A stretch of 64,000 bases of DNA, from the NCBI GenBank assembly GCA_024698925.1, contig JAILQO010000057.1, positions 1 through 64,000 of the forward strand. Direction: 5' to 3'. A program made the translations under genes and the position numbers. The notes beneath the pieces were generated by a model. It did no database searches. It saw nothing but the letters and a program-made list of their open reading frames with translations, and had not been told where the DNA came from. Position 1 is the first letter of the stretch. Each line of letters starts with the position of its first letter. Source of the stretch: Bacteroidaceae bacterium. GTDB taxonomy: Bacteria; Bacteroidota; Bacteroidia; Bacteroidales; Bacteroidaceae. Below are positions 43,879 through 52,764 of the stretch, one piece after another.

Positions 43879-44664
43879 ATGGTCTCGATCATTATTGTGG
43901 AATATCATAGTAGAGAAGAGGTGCGCTCTTGTGTGGAGGCGCTGCAACGACATTTGCGTGTTTCGTACGAGGTGTTTATTTCTTCAAATTCTTGTTATGA
44001 CGCTCAAACGCGGAAAGAGATTGGCAATACAGATGAACATATCCATTGGATTTTCAATCAACGAAATGGAGGATTTGCCTATGCAATGAATGAGGGATTG
44101 CGTCGAGCGAAAGGCGATACCTTGTTAATCATGAACTCGGATTGTCTCCTAAACGATGATTTAGGAGAGATGATTGACTTCCTGCATCATCATCCCGAGA
44201 TAGGGGCCATTGCACCACAGATGCGCGATGAAAAGGGGAATATTCAGGACACAGCGCGCCCATACGTTTCATTGTCACGCTTCCTCGTCCGGCAAATGAA
44301 GCGTGTGATTGGTCGTTCTGAGAGCGTTTTAGAAAATATGGACTACAGCCGTATACAAACGGTTGATTGGCTCATCGGAGCCTTTATCATGGTCTCTCGC
44401 GAGGCGTATGAGCGCACTGGAGGATTGGATGATAACATGTTCATGTACGCCGAAGATCTTGATTGGTGTACACGCATTCGACAACAAGGTCTTGAAGTAG
44501 TGTACTACCCTCGTATGAAGGTCGTCTATAAAGGAACACGCCGTGCACGTTGGCATTGGAAGTATGCACGAATCTTTATCCGTAGCCATGTTATCTATTG
44601 GCTTAAGTTCGGTTTTTTCTCAGGATACCCTCGAAAAAAGGTAATTTTTTATTCGGAAGATTAG
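43879..44664 (+). CDS. GT2-family glycosyltransferase, WbbL-like
   Basis: 261 residues from the ATG at 43879 (GTG at 43876 opens the frame). 'SIIIVEYHSREEVRSCVEAL', 'NQRNGGFAYAMNEGLRRAKGDTLLIMNSDCLL', and 'VDWLIGAFIMVSREAYERTGGLDDNMFMYAEDLDWCTRIRQQG' follow the rhamnosyltransferase (WbbL/RfbF) pattern. RfbA at 52.8 kb would supply dTDP-sugar, making a rhamnosyl role plausible but not proven. Confidence 0.88.
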   Translation: MVSIIIVEYHSREEVRSCVEALQRHLRVSYEVFISSNSCYDAQTRKEIGNTDEHIHWIFNQRNGGFAYAMNEGLRRAKGDTLLIMNSDCLLNDDLGEMIDFLHHHPEIGAIAPQMRDEKGNIQDTARPYVSLSRFLVRQMKRVIGRSESVLENMDYSRIQTVDWLIGAFIMVSREAYERTGGLDDNMFMYAEDLDWCTRIRQQGLEVVYYPRMKVVYKGTRRARWHWKYARIFIRSHVIYWLKFGFFSGYPRKKVIFYSED

Positions 44665-44711
44665 TTTTTAGTCCCATCATATAATAAAACCGTTAAATCT
44701 GCGTTATATAG

Positions 44712-45842
44712 ATGAAACATCTATATATGGCAGCGTCTAGGTTGTATATTATCATAGCATTGCTCATCGGGGCGACTTTTACAGCGATAGTCATCCCGCT
44801 GATTGTTGCCTTTTGCCGTAAGTTCGGTTATTTTGATCATCCGAACCAACGCAAGCTTCATCATGTCGCTATTCCGCGGTTAGGGGGCTTGGCTTTCCTT
44901 CCGTCTATGGCGATGGGCGGTATCATTACGCTGTTGATATATTACGCTAATACGGTGAAAACGCCGGATTTCCATATCACGGCGGCGTTAATGATTATTG
45001 GCGCTTCCATCGTGTATCTTGTAGGCGTGCTAGATGATCTGTTGGATTTGTCAGCAAATCTTAAGTTCGTCATCTTGGCGGTTGGATCCGCCATGCTCCC
45101 AATCGGCAACCTTTTGATAGATAATCTCTATGGTTTGTATGGCATAGATACGCTCCCCTTGTGGGTGGCATATCCACTGACGGTGTTGGTTATCATGACC
45201 ATCGTAAATGCCATCAACCTCATTGACGGGATTGATGGCTTGGCTTCAGGTTTCGCTATCATCTGTCTGGCTGTCTTTGTCTATCTTTTTGCGGACTTGC
45301 GGACAGAAGTCTTTACTATACTATCAGCGGCGTTACTGGGCTCTGTGGTAATGTTCTTCTGTTTCAATGTCTTTGGTAAAGTAGGAAGGCTGAAGATTTT
45401 CATGGGTGATGCGGGTAGCCTGATTCTGGGCTATGTTCTTTCATACCTCGCCGTGAAATATATGATGATGACAGAGCAGAATATTTATACCGACATCAAT
45501 CCTATACTGATTCCGTACTCGTTGTTCATCGTGCCTGTTTTTGACCTCGTTCGTGTAGCACTGACGCGCGTATTGGTGGGCGAGCCGATGTTTCAGGCTG
45601 ATCAACGTCATATTCATCACATGCTAATGCGTTGCGGCTTGTCGATGCATCAGGCGTTGGTTACTATCCTCGCCTTTGTCATTGTTTTCATCTTGGGGAA
45701 TCTGTTCCTGAGTAATGACATGGAGGTGCCCCTTACCATCATATTCTTCCTGGATGTGTCCATCTACCTTTTGTTCTTTGTGGTTGTACACAGTCTCATC
45801 CATCGCAAGGAAGCGTTGATGAGGCTATTGGCAGAAGAGTAG
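44712..45842 (+). CDS. WecA/TagO-type undecaprenyl-phosphate phosphosugar transferase
   Basis: 376 residues with ~10 TM helices and the MraY/WecA motifs: 'RKLHHVAIPRLGG', DDLLDL, NLIDGIDGLASG, MGDAGSL and 'QADQRHIHHMLMRCG'. It links HexNAc-1-phosphate to undecaprenyl phosphate. With the PglC-type enzyme at 29.1 kb, the locus carries two initiating transferases, so two products or alternative starters may be made. A bidirectional terminator follows. Confidence 0.92.
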   Translation: MKHLYMAASRLYIIIALLIGATFTAIVIPLIVAFCRKFGYFDHPNQRKLHHVAIPRLGGLAFLPSMAMGGIITLLIYYANTVKTPDFHITAALMIIGASIVYLVGVLDDLLDLSANLKFVILAVGSAMLPIGNLLIDNLYGLYGIDTLPLWVAYPLTVLVIMTIVNAINLIDGIDGLASGFAIICLAVFVYLFADLRTEVFTILSAALLGSVVMFFCFNVFGKVGRLKIFMGDAGSLILGYVLSYLAVKYMMMTEQNIYTDINPILIPYSLFIVPVFDLVRVALTRVLVGEPMFQADQRHIHHMLMRCGLSMHQALVTILAFVIVFILGNLFLSNDMEVPLTIIFFLDVSIYLLFFVVVHSLIHRKEALMRLLAEE

Positions 45843-45848
45843 ATATAT

Positions 45849-45888
45849 CAAAAGAAGCATTCCACCGTCGGGCGGAATGCTTCTTTTG
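45849..45888. terminator. bidirectional terminator between wecA-like gene and rny
   Basis: CAAAAGAAGCATTCC, 10-nt loop, GGAATGCTTCTTTTG: a 15-bp stem with A- and T-rich ends that serves both converging genes. Confidence 0.92.
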
Positions 45889-45905
45889 ATGTGTTATGGT
45901 GAGTG

Positions 45906-47465
45906 TTACTTGGCGTAGCTCACTGCTCGTGTCTCGCGAATTACGGTAATCTTCACTTGACCGGGGTAGGTCATTTCGTTCTGAATTTTCGTGGCAATGT
46001 CCGTGCTGAGCGTTTCAATCTGCTTGTCGTCAATCTTGTCGGCTCCCACAATGACGCGTAGCTCGCGACCTGCCTGAATGGCGTAGGTCTTGGTAACACC
46101 AGGATAGCTCATTGCAATATTTTCGAGGTCTTTCAGACGTTTGATGTAGGCCTCGGCAATCTCGCGGCGGGCACCTGGGCGTGCGCCGCTGATGGCATCG
46201 CAGACTTGTACAATGGGGGCGATGAGGCTCGTCATCTCCATCTCTTCATGGTGGGCTCCGATGGCGTTGCAAATATCTGGTTTCTCCTTATATTTCTCTG
46301 CCAGCTTGGCACCATAGAGTGCGTGAGGCATCTCAGGCTCTTCGTCGGGAACCTTGCCGATATCATGGAGCAGACCTGCGCGTTTTGCTTTTTTGGCGTT
46401 GAGGCCAAGTTCAGAGGCCATGACGGCGCAGAGATTGGCTGTTTCACGGGCGTGTTGCAACAGGTTCTGACCATAGCTGGAGCGATATTTCATTTTACCA
46501 ACGATACGGATCAGCTCGGGGTGAAGTCCGTGAATACCGAGATCAATAGCGGTGCGTTTGCCCACCTCCAGGATTTCTTCATCAACCTGCTTCTTAACCT
46601 TGGCGACCACTTCTTCAATGCGTGCGGGATGGATGCGGCCGTCGGCAACGAGCTGGTGCAGGGCCAGGCGGGCGATTTCACGACGTACGGGATCGAAACC
46701 GCTGATAACAATCGCCTCGGGGGTGTCATCAACGACAATCTCAGTACCTGTAGCTGCTTCGAGGGCACGGATGTTGCGCCCTTCGCGACCGATGACGCGT
46801 CCCTTGACATCATCGTTGTCAATGTGGAAAACGGTGACACTATTTTCAACGGCAGCCTCTGTGGCCACGCGCTGGATGGTCTGAATGACGATGCGTTTGG
46901 CTTCCTTGTTGGCCGTCATTTTGGCATCGTCCATGATTTCGTTGATATAGCTAGCCGCAGCTGTCTTTGCCTCATCTTTGAGGGTTTCGATGAGACGCTC
47001 CTTCGCTTCCTCTGCGGTGAGGCCGCTGATTTTCTCCAGTTGTGTACGCTCTTGGGTGATGAGACTTTCCAGACGTTGGCCCAGCTCCTCTTCTTTCTTC
47101 TGAAGGAGCGCTTGCTGTTGGTCCAGGCGTCTGCGCTCATTTTCCTGCTCGCTCTTGCGGCGTGTCAGCTCATCCTGACGTTGATTGAGGCTGATCTCGC
47201 GCTGCTTCAGACGGTTTTCGCCCTGCTGAATCTGCTGGTTGCGCTGTTGCACTTCCTTCTCCAGTTCAGCCTTTTTGTTGAGGAACTTCTCCTTGACCTC
47301 AAGCAGTTTTTTCTGCTTGACGACCTCGGCGTCCTTCTTTGCCTCTTCATGGAGTTCCTTCATCTTACTGGGGCGTATATGTCGGAACCAAATCACCTGA
47401 TAAATGAACACCGCGATGGCGATGCAGGCAGAGGCAATGGTGATGATTAATCCAATGGTTGTCAT
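45906..47465 (-). CDS. rny: ribonuclease Y
   Basis: 519 residues. N-terminal TM ([24 protein letters not shown]), a long coiled coil (~35-190), a KH domain with [19 protein letters not shown] (~215-235), and an HD domain with [17 protein letters not shown] and LLHDIGK (~335-440). A membrane-anchored endonuclease initiating mRNA decay. Normal length for the family. Confidence 0.95.
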   Translation of the reverse strand: MTTIGLIITIASACIAIAVFIYQVIWFRHIRPSKMKELHEEAKKDAEVVKQKKLLEVKEKFLNKKAELEKEVQQRNQQIQQGENRLKQREISLNQRQDELTRRKSEQENERRRLDQQQALLQKKEEELGQRLESLITQERTQLEKISGLTAEEAKERLIETLKDEAKTAAASYINEIMDDAKMTANKEAKRIVIQTIQRVATEAAVENSVTVFHIDNDDVKGRVIGREGRNIRALEAATGTEIVVDDTPEAIVISGFDPVRREIARLALHQLVADGRIHPARIEEVVAKVKKQVDEEILEVGKRTAIDLGIHGLHPELIRIVGKMKYRSSYGQNLLQHARETANLCAVMASELGLNAKKAKRAGLLHDIGKVPDEEPEMPHALYGAKLAEKYKEKPDICNAIGAHHEEMEMTSLIAPIVQVCDAISGARPGARREIAEAYIKRLKDLENIAMSYPGVTKTYAIQAGRELRVIVGADKIDDKQIETLSTDIATKIQNEMTYPGQVKITVIRETRAVSYAK

Positions 47466-47570
47466 GTTGTTGAATAATAATTTGATATAAAATAACGCAC
47501 CATCCTTGTCCTTGCTCTTAGGGGAGCATCAGAACATGGTGGTGCGTCGGTAGATGATTTCAGAGAAATG
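47466..47570 (-). ncRNA. possible 6S-like structured RNA between zapA and rny
   Basis: On the minus strand, directly after zapA, ACGCACCA pairs with TGGTGCGT (outer stem), enclosing an inner TGCTC/GAGCA stem and internal loops, then a T-rich tail TTATTTTAT. 6S RNA often lies next to zapA in other bacteria, so the position is suggestive. At ~105 bp it is short, so it could equally be a terminator-like structure or leader of rny. Position and a long bulged hairpin are the only support. Confidence 0.35.
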
Positions 47571-47861
47571 TTATCTCAAAGCATCGTTCAGCTCATTAAC
47601 GAGTCCATTGAGCGTAGCCATGATGGGCTGCAGGTTTGCCGTAGCCTCCTCTTTCTGCAGACGGACGGCGATGTCCAATACCGTCATGAGCAGGTAGGTG
47701 TTCACGGATTGCCCGGTAAAGTGGTCCGCGTAGTAGCGGTAGCGCTGATTGATGTGCTTCTCTGCTTCACGGTAAAATAACTCTTCATCACGACGGATCG
47801 TGATGGAGAAGTTCTGGCCGCCCAGCTTGAGATTTATCTGAAAGGTATCGCTGATTTCCAT
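47571..47861 (-). CDS. zapA: cell division protein ZapA
   Basis: 96 residues matching ZapA: 'FQINLKLGGQNFSITIRRDEELFYREAEKHINQRYRYYADHFTGQSVNTYLLMTVLDIAVRL', an N-terminal beta strand followed by coiled-coil. It binds FtsZ and stabilises the division ring. It lies 13 bp after the gene at 47875. Confidence 0.9.
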   Translation of the reverse strand: MEISDTFQINLKLGGQNFSITIRRDEELFYREAEKHINQRYRYYADHFTGQSVNTYLLMTVLDIAVRLQKEEATANLQPIMATLNGLVNELNDALR

Positions 47862-47874
47862 TTATCGTTTTCTT

Positions 47875-48195
47875 CTATAGCGTCGTCGTTGCGTCTGGCC
47901 CCATGGCTTTCAGCAGAGCGATACATTTATCTACGTCACGCACCAGACGGTTCAAACGCTGCTTGGCGCTACTGAGATCTGTATCGCCGATTTCCAGCAT
48001 CTTTGCCATCTTAAGGTTTGCATAATTGGCTTCCAGCAACTGGTTCTGCCGCTTGAGTTCCAGAAGTTCACGGTCTTTGACGACAACCTCCTCCTGCAAC
48101 TCTTCAACCTCTTCCTTCGTCTGTTGAAATTTGAGGATGAGCTGCCTGATTCGCGTTTCGAGCGTCTTGAGCGTTTTCTCTTCTTCTGTAGTCAT
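47875..48195 (-). CDS. small coiled-coil protein upstream of zapA
   Basis: 106 residues, almost entirely helical: 'LETRIRQLILKFQQTKEEVEELQEEVVVKDRELLELKRQNQLLEANY', then a short C-terminal part with 'SAKQRLNRLVRDVDKCIALLKA'. No TM or signal. The 13-bp spacing to zapA suggests a ZapA partner, possibly ZapB-like, but the sequence alone does not prove it. Confidence 0.75.
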   Translation of the reverse strand: MTTEEEKTLKTLETRIRQLILKFQQTKEEVEELQEEVVVKDRELLELKRQNQLLEANYANLKMAKMLEIGDTDLSSAKQRLNRLVRDVDKCIALLKAMGPDATTTL

Positions 48196-48282
48196 TTGAA
48201 GCCTTAAAGTGTCGCTTTAGCGACTTTTAACGGCACAAAGATAGTGAACCTTTTCTGTTCGTGCAAGTTTTAAGCCGTTTTT

Positions 48283-48921
48283 TTACTTCTTTATGGTCTC
48301 GTCGATGTCTGCACGCTTCTCTTTTTTGGCCAACATGACGGTTGTATGGACATATTCTGTCATCCACGCCTCCGAAAGACCGAGCTGTTGTTGGTACTGT
48401 CGCACTTGTGCGGCCGTACGGCGTACATTGTCATCTTTCCAGTCGTTTTTGGTCATGATGTCGTGTACACTTTTCTCAGTCATGGTGCGCAAGGCGCCAC
48501 GTAAGAATGAAGGCAATCGGAATTTCCATTGCATGATGTTTCCCATCAACATCATCAGGTCCTGTGAGAAGCCTTGAAAGAGAATCAAGTAGGTTTGCAC
48601 GTCCTGGATCTTTTTGCAACGACGCTTCACACTGGTGTCAATCTCTTGTGTGAACGTCTCGCTGATGCCATACACTTCGCCCAGCATCTTGGCACAGCGC
48701 TTGCGCTCGCCAAGTCCCAACTTGTTATTCAGCGTCGGCACCTTCAGCGTCTGCTTGAAAACGCGCAGGTCAGGGAGGGCTGCCAAGTTGGTGATGCCTA
48801 CTTGTGCAGCTATGTCGGCTTGCAGATATACGCGGATGAGAGTCATGAAGTCCTCCATGCCTCCAACTTTAGTAGCTTGGTTATCGGAGTTCCGATGAAA
48901 TAGTTTGTTTAAAAAAGACAT
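48283..48921 (-). CDS. conserved helical protein of unknown function
   Basis: 212 residues, largely alpha-helical, cytoplasmic ('IRVYLQADIAAQVGITNLAALPDLRVFKQTLKVPTLNNKLGLGERKRCAKMLGEVYGIS', 'LSEAWMTEYVHTTVMLAKKEKRADID'). I do not recognise the family beyond its Bacteroidales look. Upstream of the coiled-coil gene, 87 bp apart, same strand; divergent from wzc. Confidence 0.65.
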   Translation of the reverse strand: MSFLNKLFHRNSDNQATKVGGMEDFMTLIRVYLQADIAAQVGITNLAALPDLRVFKQTLKVPTLNNKLGLGERKRCAKMLGEVYGISETFTQEIDTSVKRRCKKIQDVQTYLILFQGFSQDLMMLMGNIMQWKFRLPSFLRGALRTMTEKSVHDIMTKNDWKDDNVRRTAAQVRQYQQQLGLSEAWMTEYVHTTVMLAKKEKRADIDETIKK

Positions 48922-49034
48922 ATTTATGATGAAACTTGTTTGTTTTGCAGTGCAAAGATAGTGAAAAATGGGTGCTGAACCAAAAAAAGTAATGGTTTTT
49001 ATGGTTTTTGTGAGGATTTTTGAAAAACTATCCT

Positions 49035-49042
49035 TACCTTTG
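49035..49042 (+). promoter_or_regulatory. -7 element of the wzc promoter
   Basis: TACCTTTG matches the -7 consensus 57 bp before the wzc start. TTTG occurs at 49007-49010 and 49019-49022, but neither gives the ideal 19-21-bp spacing, so the -33 is not certain. Confidence 0.5.
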
Positions 49043-49098
49043 CAAACTCAAAGGAAACATTTTTTTGATTCTTTCGCGCGAACATTAATTTATAAGAT

Positions 49099-51549
49099 AT
49101 GGCAGAAGTTTTAGATTACGAAAAGAAAGAAGCTGAGGGGTCCTCAGGAATTGACTTTCGAATGGTATGGTCCATCGTGGTCTTGAATTGGTATTGGTTT
49201 ATCGTATCAGCTGTTGCCTGTATCGGCCTTGCTGCACTCTATCTGAGGTATCAAGCTCCCGTGTACCAAACCTCTACAAAGATTCTGATCAAGGATGACA
49301 AGAGTAAGCCTAATGGTGCCGATCTCACTTTGGATCAACTGGGTATCATCTCCAACTCCAATGGCTTCGAGAACGAGCTTGAGATTCTAGGCTCAACGGC
49401 TGTCGCTACGCGTGCCGTGAAATCGCTGAAGCTCTACGTTACCTATAATATTGAGGGACGTGTGCGTGAGGCGGAACTTTACAAGAACAGCCCTGTGCTG
49501 GTGGATTTGGAGGAAAGCCGTCTGGATTTGTTGAATAACCCCGTTCCAATTGAGATTACCAAGAAGGGTGATGAGAGCATTACGGTAGAGATCCAGTTGC
49601 CGACGAACAGCGATGAGCCCGAGATTATGAAGCGTGACATCGATCAGTTCCCTGCCTCGATTAACACGCGTGTTGGACAAATCCTCTTCTCTCGTAATCC
49701 TGGAACGGAACTGCCTGAACGTAAGTTAACGGCAGTCATTGTGCCGCCCATTAAAATGGGACGTGCCTACGCCAAGAGCTTGAATGCACAGGCTACTTCG
49801 AAGCAGACCAGTGTGGCCATGCTTTCTATCTTGGATACACAGCCTGAACGTGCGCTCGATTATCTTGCACAGCTGGTCAGCTCGTATAACGAGGATGCCA
49901 ACGAAGATAAGAACGAAATCGCTGAGAAAACCAAGGACTTCATCGACGAACGTATTCAAGTCATTCAGGGCGAACTGGATGACGCAGAGGGACGTATCGA
50001 AGGATATAAGCTGACTAATCAGTTGGTGAACCTGCCTACAGATGCCAACGCAGCACTCACGCAGAGTACCGAGTTCCAGAAACAGCAGGTGGATATCCAA
50101 ACACAGTTGAGTCTCGTACAATCCTTGCTGGACTATGTTCAGAATCCAGCCAACTGCCTGACCATCATTCCCGCCAATATCGGTATTTCCAATCAGGCTT
50201 CCAATAAGATGGTGGATGAATACAACGCTTTGATACTGAAGCGTAATCGCTTGATCCGTAGCTCTTCTGAGGATTCTCCGGCCGTCATACAAGCCACCGA
50301 GGAAGCTCAGTTGATGTGGAGCGCTATTTCCCAACAACTGCGTGGTATCTACCGAGATTTGAACATTCAAAAGAACAGCATCGATAAGCAGTATGACCGC
50401 TATGTAGGCCGCATGAACAGCACACCGACACAGGAACGTGCGATGAATGACATGGGTCGCCAACAGCAAATCAAGGCTCAGTTGTACTTGATGCTGGCAG
50501 AGCGTCGTGAGGAGAACTATATATCTCTGGCCTCCACAGCCAACAAGGCTCGTATCATCGATATGCCTCAGGTTGATGGCCAGGTAAGCCCGAAGAGCAA
50601 ACTGATACTTCTGGCTGCGCTCATTTTGGGCCTGGGTCTCCCACTTGCGTTGTTCTATCTCCGCGAGATGCTTCGCTTCCGTATCGAGAGCCGTGGCGAT
50701 CTGGAGAAGGCGACTAGACTACCGATTGTAGCAGACATCCCGCTGACGGATAAACTGGCAGAGGGCGAGCGCGCTATAGTGGTGAAGGAGAACAAGAACA
50801 ACATGATGGAAGAGGCTTTCCGCGGACTGCGTACCAATTTACGCTTCCTGTTGGGACCGGGCGAGAAGGTCATCTGCTGTACCTCTACCGTCCCGGGTGA
50901 AGGTAAGACTTTCGTGTCCACGAATCTGGCGATGTCATTGGCTTTGTTGGGTAAGCGTGTCATCATTGTGGGTCTGGATATCCGTAAGCCCCGATTGGTG
51001 AAGCTCTTCAACCTGCCGTCCTCCAAGCATGGTATTACGGTCTATCTGGCCGGTGATCAGGCCGACTTCGACCTTTTGGATGAACAGATTATCCATGGTG
51101 TCGTTAATCCCAACCTGGATGTACTGCCTGCTGGTATTATTCCTCCTAACCCGGGTGAGCTGATCACACGCGATTTGCTGGATAAGGCTATTGAGCATTT
51201 TAAGGAAACCTACGATTATATCATCCTTGATACGCCGCCTATTGGCCTTGTTAGTGATACATTCGAGTTGGCACGCCTGATTGACATCACCTTCTTTGTG
51301 GTGCGCTCAGAGCACTCTACAAAGGCCGACGTTGAGACGCTGAACCGCGCCTCTGCCGAGAATAAGTTCCCGAAGATGAATATTGTCTTCAATGGCGTTG
51401 ACCTGAAGAAGAAAAAGTATGGCTTCTATTATGGCTATGGTAAGTACAGCGGTTACAGCAAGTACGGTACCTACTACGGTCGCTATGGTCACTATGGTAC
51501 TTATGGCAACTATGGCGATGCATCTTCCAAGGTTCACGTAGAGAAATAA
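49099..51549 (+). CDS. BY-kinase polysaccharide co-polymerase (Wzc-like)
   Basis: 816 residues. TM1 ~30-50 (VVLNWYWFIVSAVACIGLAAL) and TM2 ~505-525 (LILLAALILGLGLPLALFYL) flank the Wzz-like periplasmic part. The C-terminal kinase has Walker A STVPGEGKTF (~594), Walker A' IIVGLDIRKP and Walker B YIILDTPP. The last ~45 residues contain 13 tyrosines in KYG/YYG units, the autophosphorylated cluster. It controls export and polymer length with the Wza-like proteins at 29.7 and 51.9 kb. A terminator follows directly. Confidence 0.95.
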   Translation: MAEVLDYEKKEAEGSSGIDFRMVWSIVVLNWYWFIVSAVACIGLAALYLRYQAPVYQTSTKILIKDDKSKPNGADLTLDQLGIISNSNGFENELEILGSTAVATRAVKSLKLYVTYNIEGRVREAELYKNSPVLVDLEESRLDLLNNPVPIEITKKGDESITVEIQLPTNSDEPEIMKRDIDQFPASINTRVGQILFSRNPGTELPERKLTAVIVPPIKMGRAYAKSLNAQATSKQTSVAMLSILDTQPERALDYLAQLVSSYNEDANEDKNEIAEKTKDFIDERIQVIQGELDDAEGRIEGYKLTNQLVNLPTDANAALTQSTEFQKQQVDIQTQLSLVQSLLDYVQNPANCLTIIPANIGISNQASNKMVDEYNALILKRNRLIRSSSEDSPAVIQATEEAQLMWSAISQQLRGIYRDLNIQKNSIDKQYDRYVGRMNSTPTQERAMNDMGRQQQIKAQLYLMLAERREENYISLASTANKARIIDMPQVDGQVSPKSKLILLAALILGLGLPLALFYLREMLRFRIESRGDLEKATRLPIVADIPLTDKLAEGERAIVVKENKNNMMEEAFRGLRTNLRFLLGPGEKVICCTSTVPGEGKTFVSTNLAMSLALLGKRVIIVGLDIRKPRLVKLFNLPSSKHGITVYLAGDQADFDLLDEQIIHGVVNPNLDVLPAGIIPPNPGELITRDLLDKAIEHFKETYDYIILDTPPIGLVSDTFELARLIDITFFVVRSEHSTKADVETLNRASAENKFPKMNIVFNGVDLKKKKYGFYYGYGKYSGYSKYGTYYGRYGHYGTYGNYGDASSKVHVEK

Positions 51550-51580
51550 GTTTTCAGCCCAATCAGTTTGGACTAATCGT

Positions 51581-51660
51581 TAGCTCCGACCTGAATCGTA
51601 TTTAGCTCCGTCCTGAATAGCAGTCAGCTCCGACCTGACTCCTGATCAGGACGGAGCTGA
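51581..51660. repeat. AGCTCCGACCTGA repeats at 22-bp pitch
   Basis: Direct copies begin at 51581, 51603 and 51625 (16-bp cores TAGCTCCGACCTGAAT, TAGCTCCGTCCTGAAT, CAGCTCCGACCTGACT), with an inverted copy at 51646-51660. The last direct copy and the inverted one form the terminator hairpin. Confidence 0.85.
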
Positions 51661-51665
51661 TTTTT
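51624..51665 (+). terminator. wzc terminator built from the repeats
   Basis: TCAGCTCCGACCTGA, loop CTCCTGA region, TCAGGACGGAGCTGA (one mismatch), then TTTTT. Confidence 0.85.
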
Positions 51666-51730
51666 CCTTTCTTCCTTGCACCTTCCTTCCCCCTTCCATC
51701 TCCCTCGCTTCGATATCTCTAGTCTCACTA

Positions 51731-51785
51731 GGATATCTTTAGGATATCGCTATGATATCGCTATGATATCCCTACGCTATCCGAA
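51731..51785. repeat. five-unit 11-bp tandem array (GGATATCGCTA)
   Basis: GGATATCTTTA, GGATATCGCTA, TGATATCGCTA, TGATATCCCTA, CGCTATCCGAA: exact 11-bp period, like the 25.4-kb array. Confidence 0.85.
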
Positions 51786-51815
51786 CATTAAAGGAATACA
51801 AAAAATTAAAGGAAA

Positions 51816-51845
51816 AGGAACCGTGCCGATGATGACACGGTTCCT
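51816..51845 (-). terminator. terminator of the wza-like gene
   Basis: On the minus strand AGGAACCGTG, 10-nt loop, CACGGTTCCT, then TTTCCTTT. Confidence 0.85.
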
Positions 51846-51871
51846 TTCTGTATAATGAACTCTCTTAAGCA

Positions 51872-52690
51872 TTATTTGGAGAGCGTGAAGACGAGGGCGG
51901 TGAGGGAGGTGACGAAACCGAGGATGCTGGCACCCGTGCTCAGGAATGTCGTGAAGGCGGAACTCTTCACGTTCTGGCTCTTGTTGGGCTGCACGTAGAT
52001 GACATCATTCTGCTGCACGTAGAAGGCAGGATTTTCGAAGATATCTACCTGCGTGAGGTCCATGTGAAACATGGAGCGCTGACCGTTCTCTTCACGATAG
52101 AGCGTCACCTTTTGGCGCAGCGCCTGATCGCTGACGTCACCACATTGTGCGAGCACGTCGAGAATGGTGTTGCGCTCTGAGGTAAGGCTGACAACATGAG
52201 CGCTCTTCACGGCGCCAAGCACGGTGACACGAGCGTTGAGCAGACGGACCGTCACCTCAGGGTTTTTGATGATGTTCTTGGAGACTACCTTATTTTCCAC
52301 AGCTTTGGCAGCTTGGTCACAAGTAAGGCCGCCAACGTGCACTTTTCCAAGGATGGGCAGTTGCAGGTCTCCTTCATTATCCACGGTATAGCCATACACG
52401 GAACCCATGGAGCCTGTGGTGCCATAACTGAGAGAACCACCATTACGTGATCCCGAACCCATGGTAACATCGGAGTTGAAGATTTCCAGCAGTTCGGGAC
52501 TGTCGCAGGTGATCTTGATGAGCACTTGGTCTGCTGGCTTCAGTTTCATCTCGTATTTCTGCTGAATGGCCTGGGCATAGGCATAGACGCTATCAGCACC
52601 TTGGAAATAAATGATTTTCTTGCTGCTGACGCAGGAGGAGAGGCAGAGTACCACTGCCCCGAGTAGCATGAGAACAGATAGTTTTTTCAT
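51872..52690 (-). CDS. Wza-like polysaccharide export lipoprotein
   Basis: 272 residues. Lipoprotein signal with lipobox LSSC (Cys20), then Poly_export/SLBB regions: 'KIIYFQGADSVYAYAQAIQQKYEMKLKPADQVLIKI', 'YTVDNEGDLQLPILGKVHVGGLTCDQAAKAVENKV', 'VTVLGAVKSAHVVSL'. C-terminal hydrophobic helix (TFLSTGASILGFVTSLTALVF) is the Wza barrel helix. Outer-membrane exit channel for polysaccharide, partner of the BY-kinase. rfbA lies 74 bp upstream on the same strand. Confidence 0.93.
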   Translation of the reverse strand: MKKLSVLMLLGAVVLCLSSCVSSKKIIYFQGADSVYAYAQAIQQKYEMKLKPADQVLIKITCDSPELLEIFNSDVTMGSGSRNGGSLSYGTTGSMGSVYGYTVDNEGDLQLPILGKVHVGGLTCDQAAKAVENKVVSKNIIKNPEVTVRLLNARVTVLGAVKSAHVVSLTSERNTILDVLAQCGDVSDQALRQKVTLYREENGQRSMFHMDLTQVDIFENPAFYVQQNDVIYVQPNKSQNVKSSAFTTFLSTGASILGFVTSLTALVFTLSK

Positions 52691-52764
52691 TGCTTTTATT
52701 ATTTTAATCTTTTCTTACTCAAATGTTAAGCCCGTTTTTTTTCTTTCTTGCGAGAGAAGGGGGC

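Larger units (their letters stand above)
51550..51871. other. 322-bp convergent spacer packed with repeats and terminators
   Basis: No gene. From left to right it holds 22-bp-pitch TAGCTCCGACCTGA repeats ending in the wzc terminator (51581-51665), a pyrimidine-rich run (51666-51715), a five-unit 11-bp GGATATCGCTA array (51731-51785), and the terminator of the wza-like gene (51816-51845). Confidence 0.8.

Noticed and set aside
46206..47450. 414-codon plus-strand frame opposite rny
   Set aside because: Leu/Phe-rich shadow of the RNase Y coiled-coil coding region; rny motifs are intact on the minus strand.
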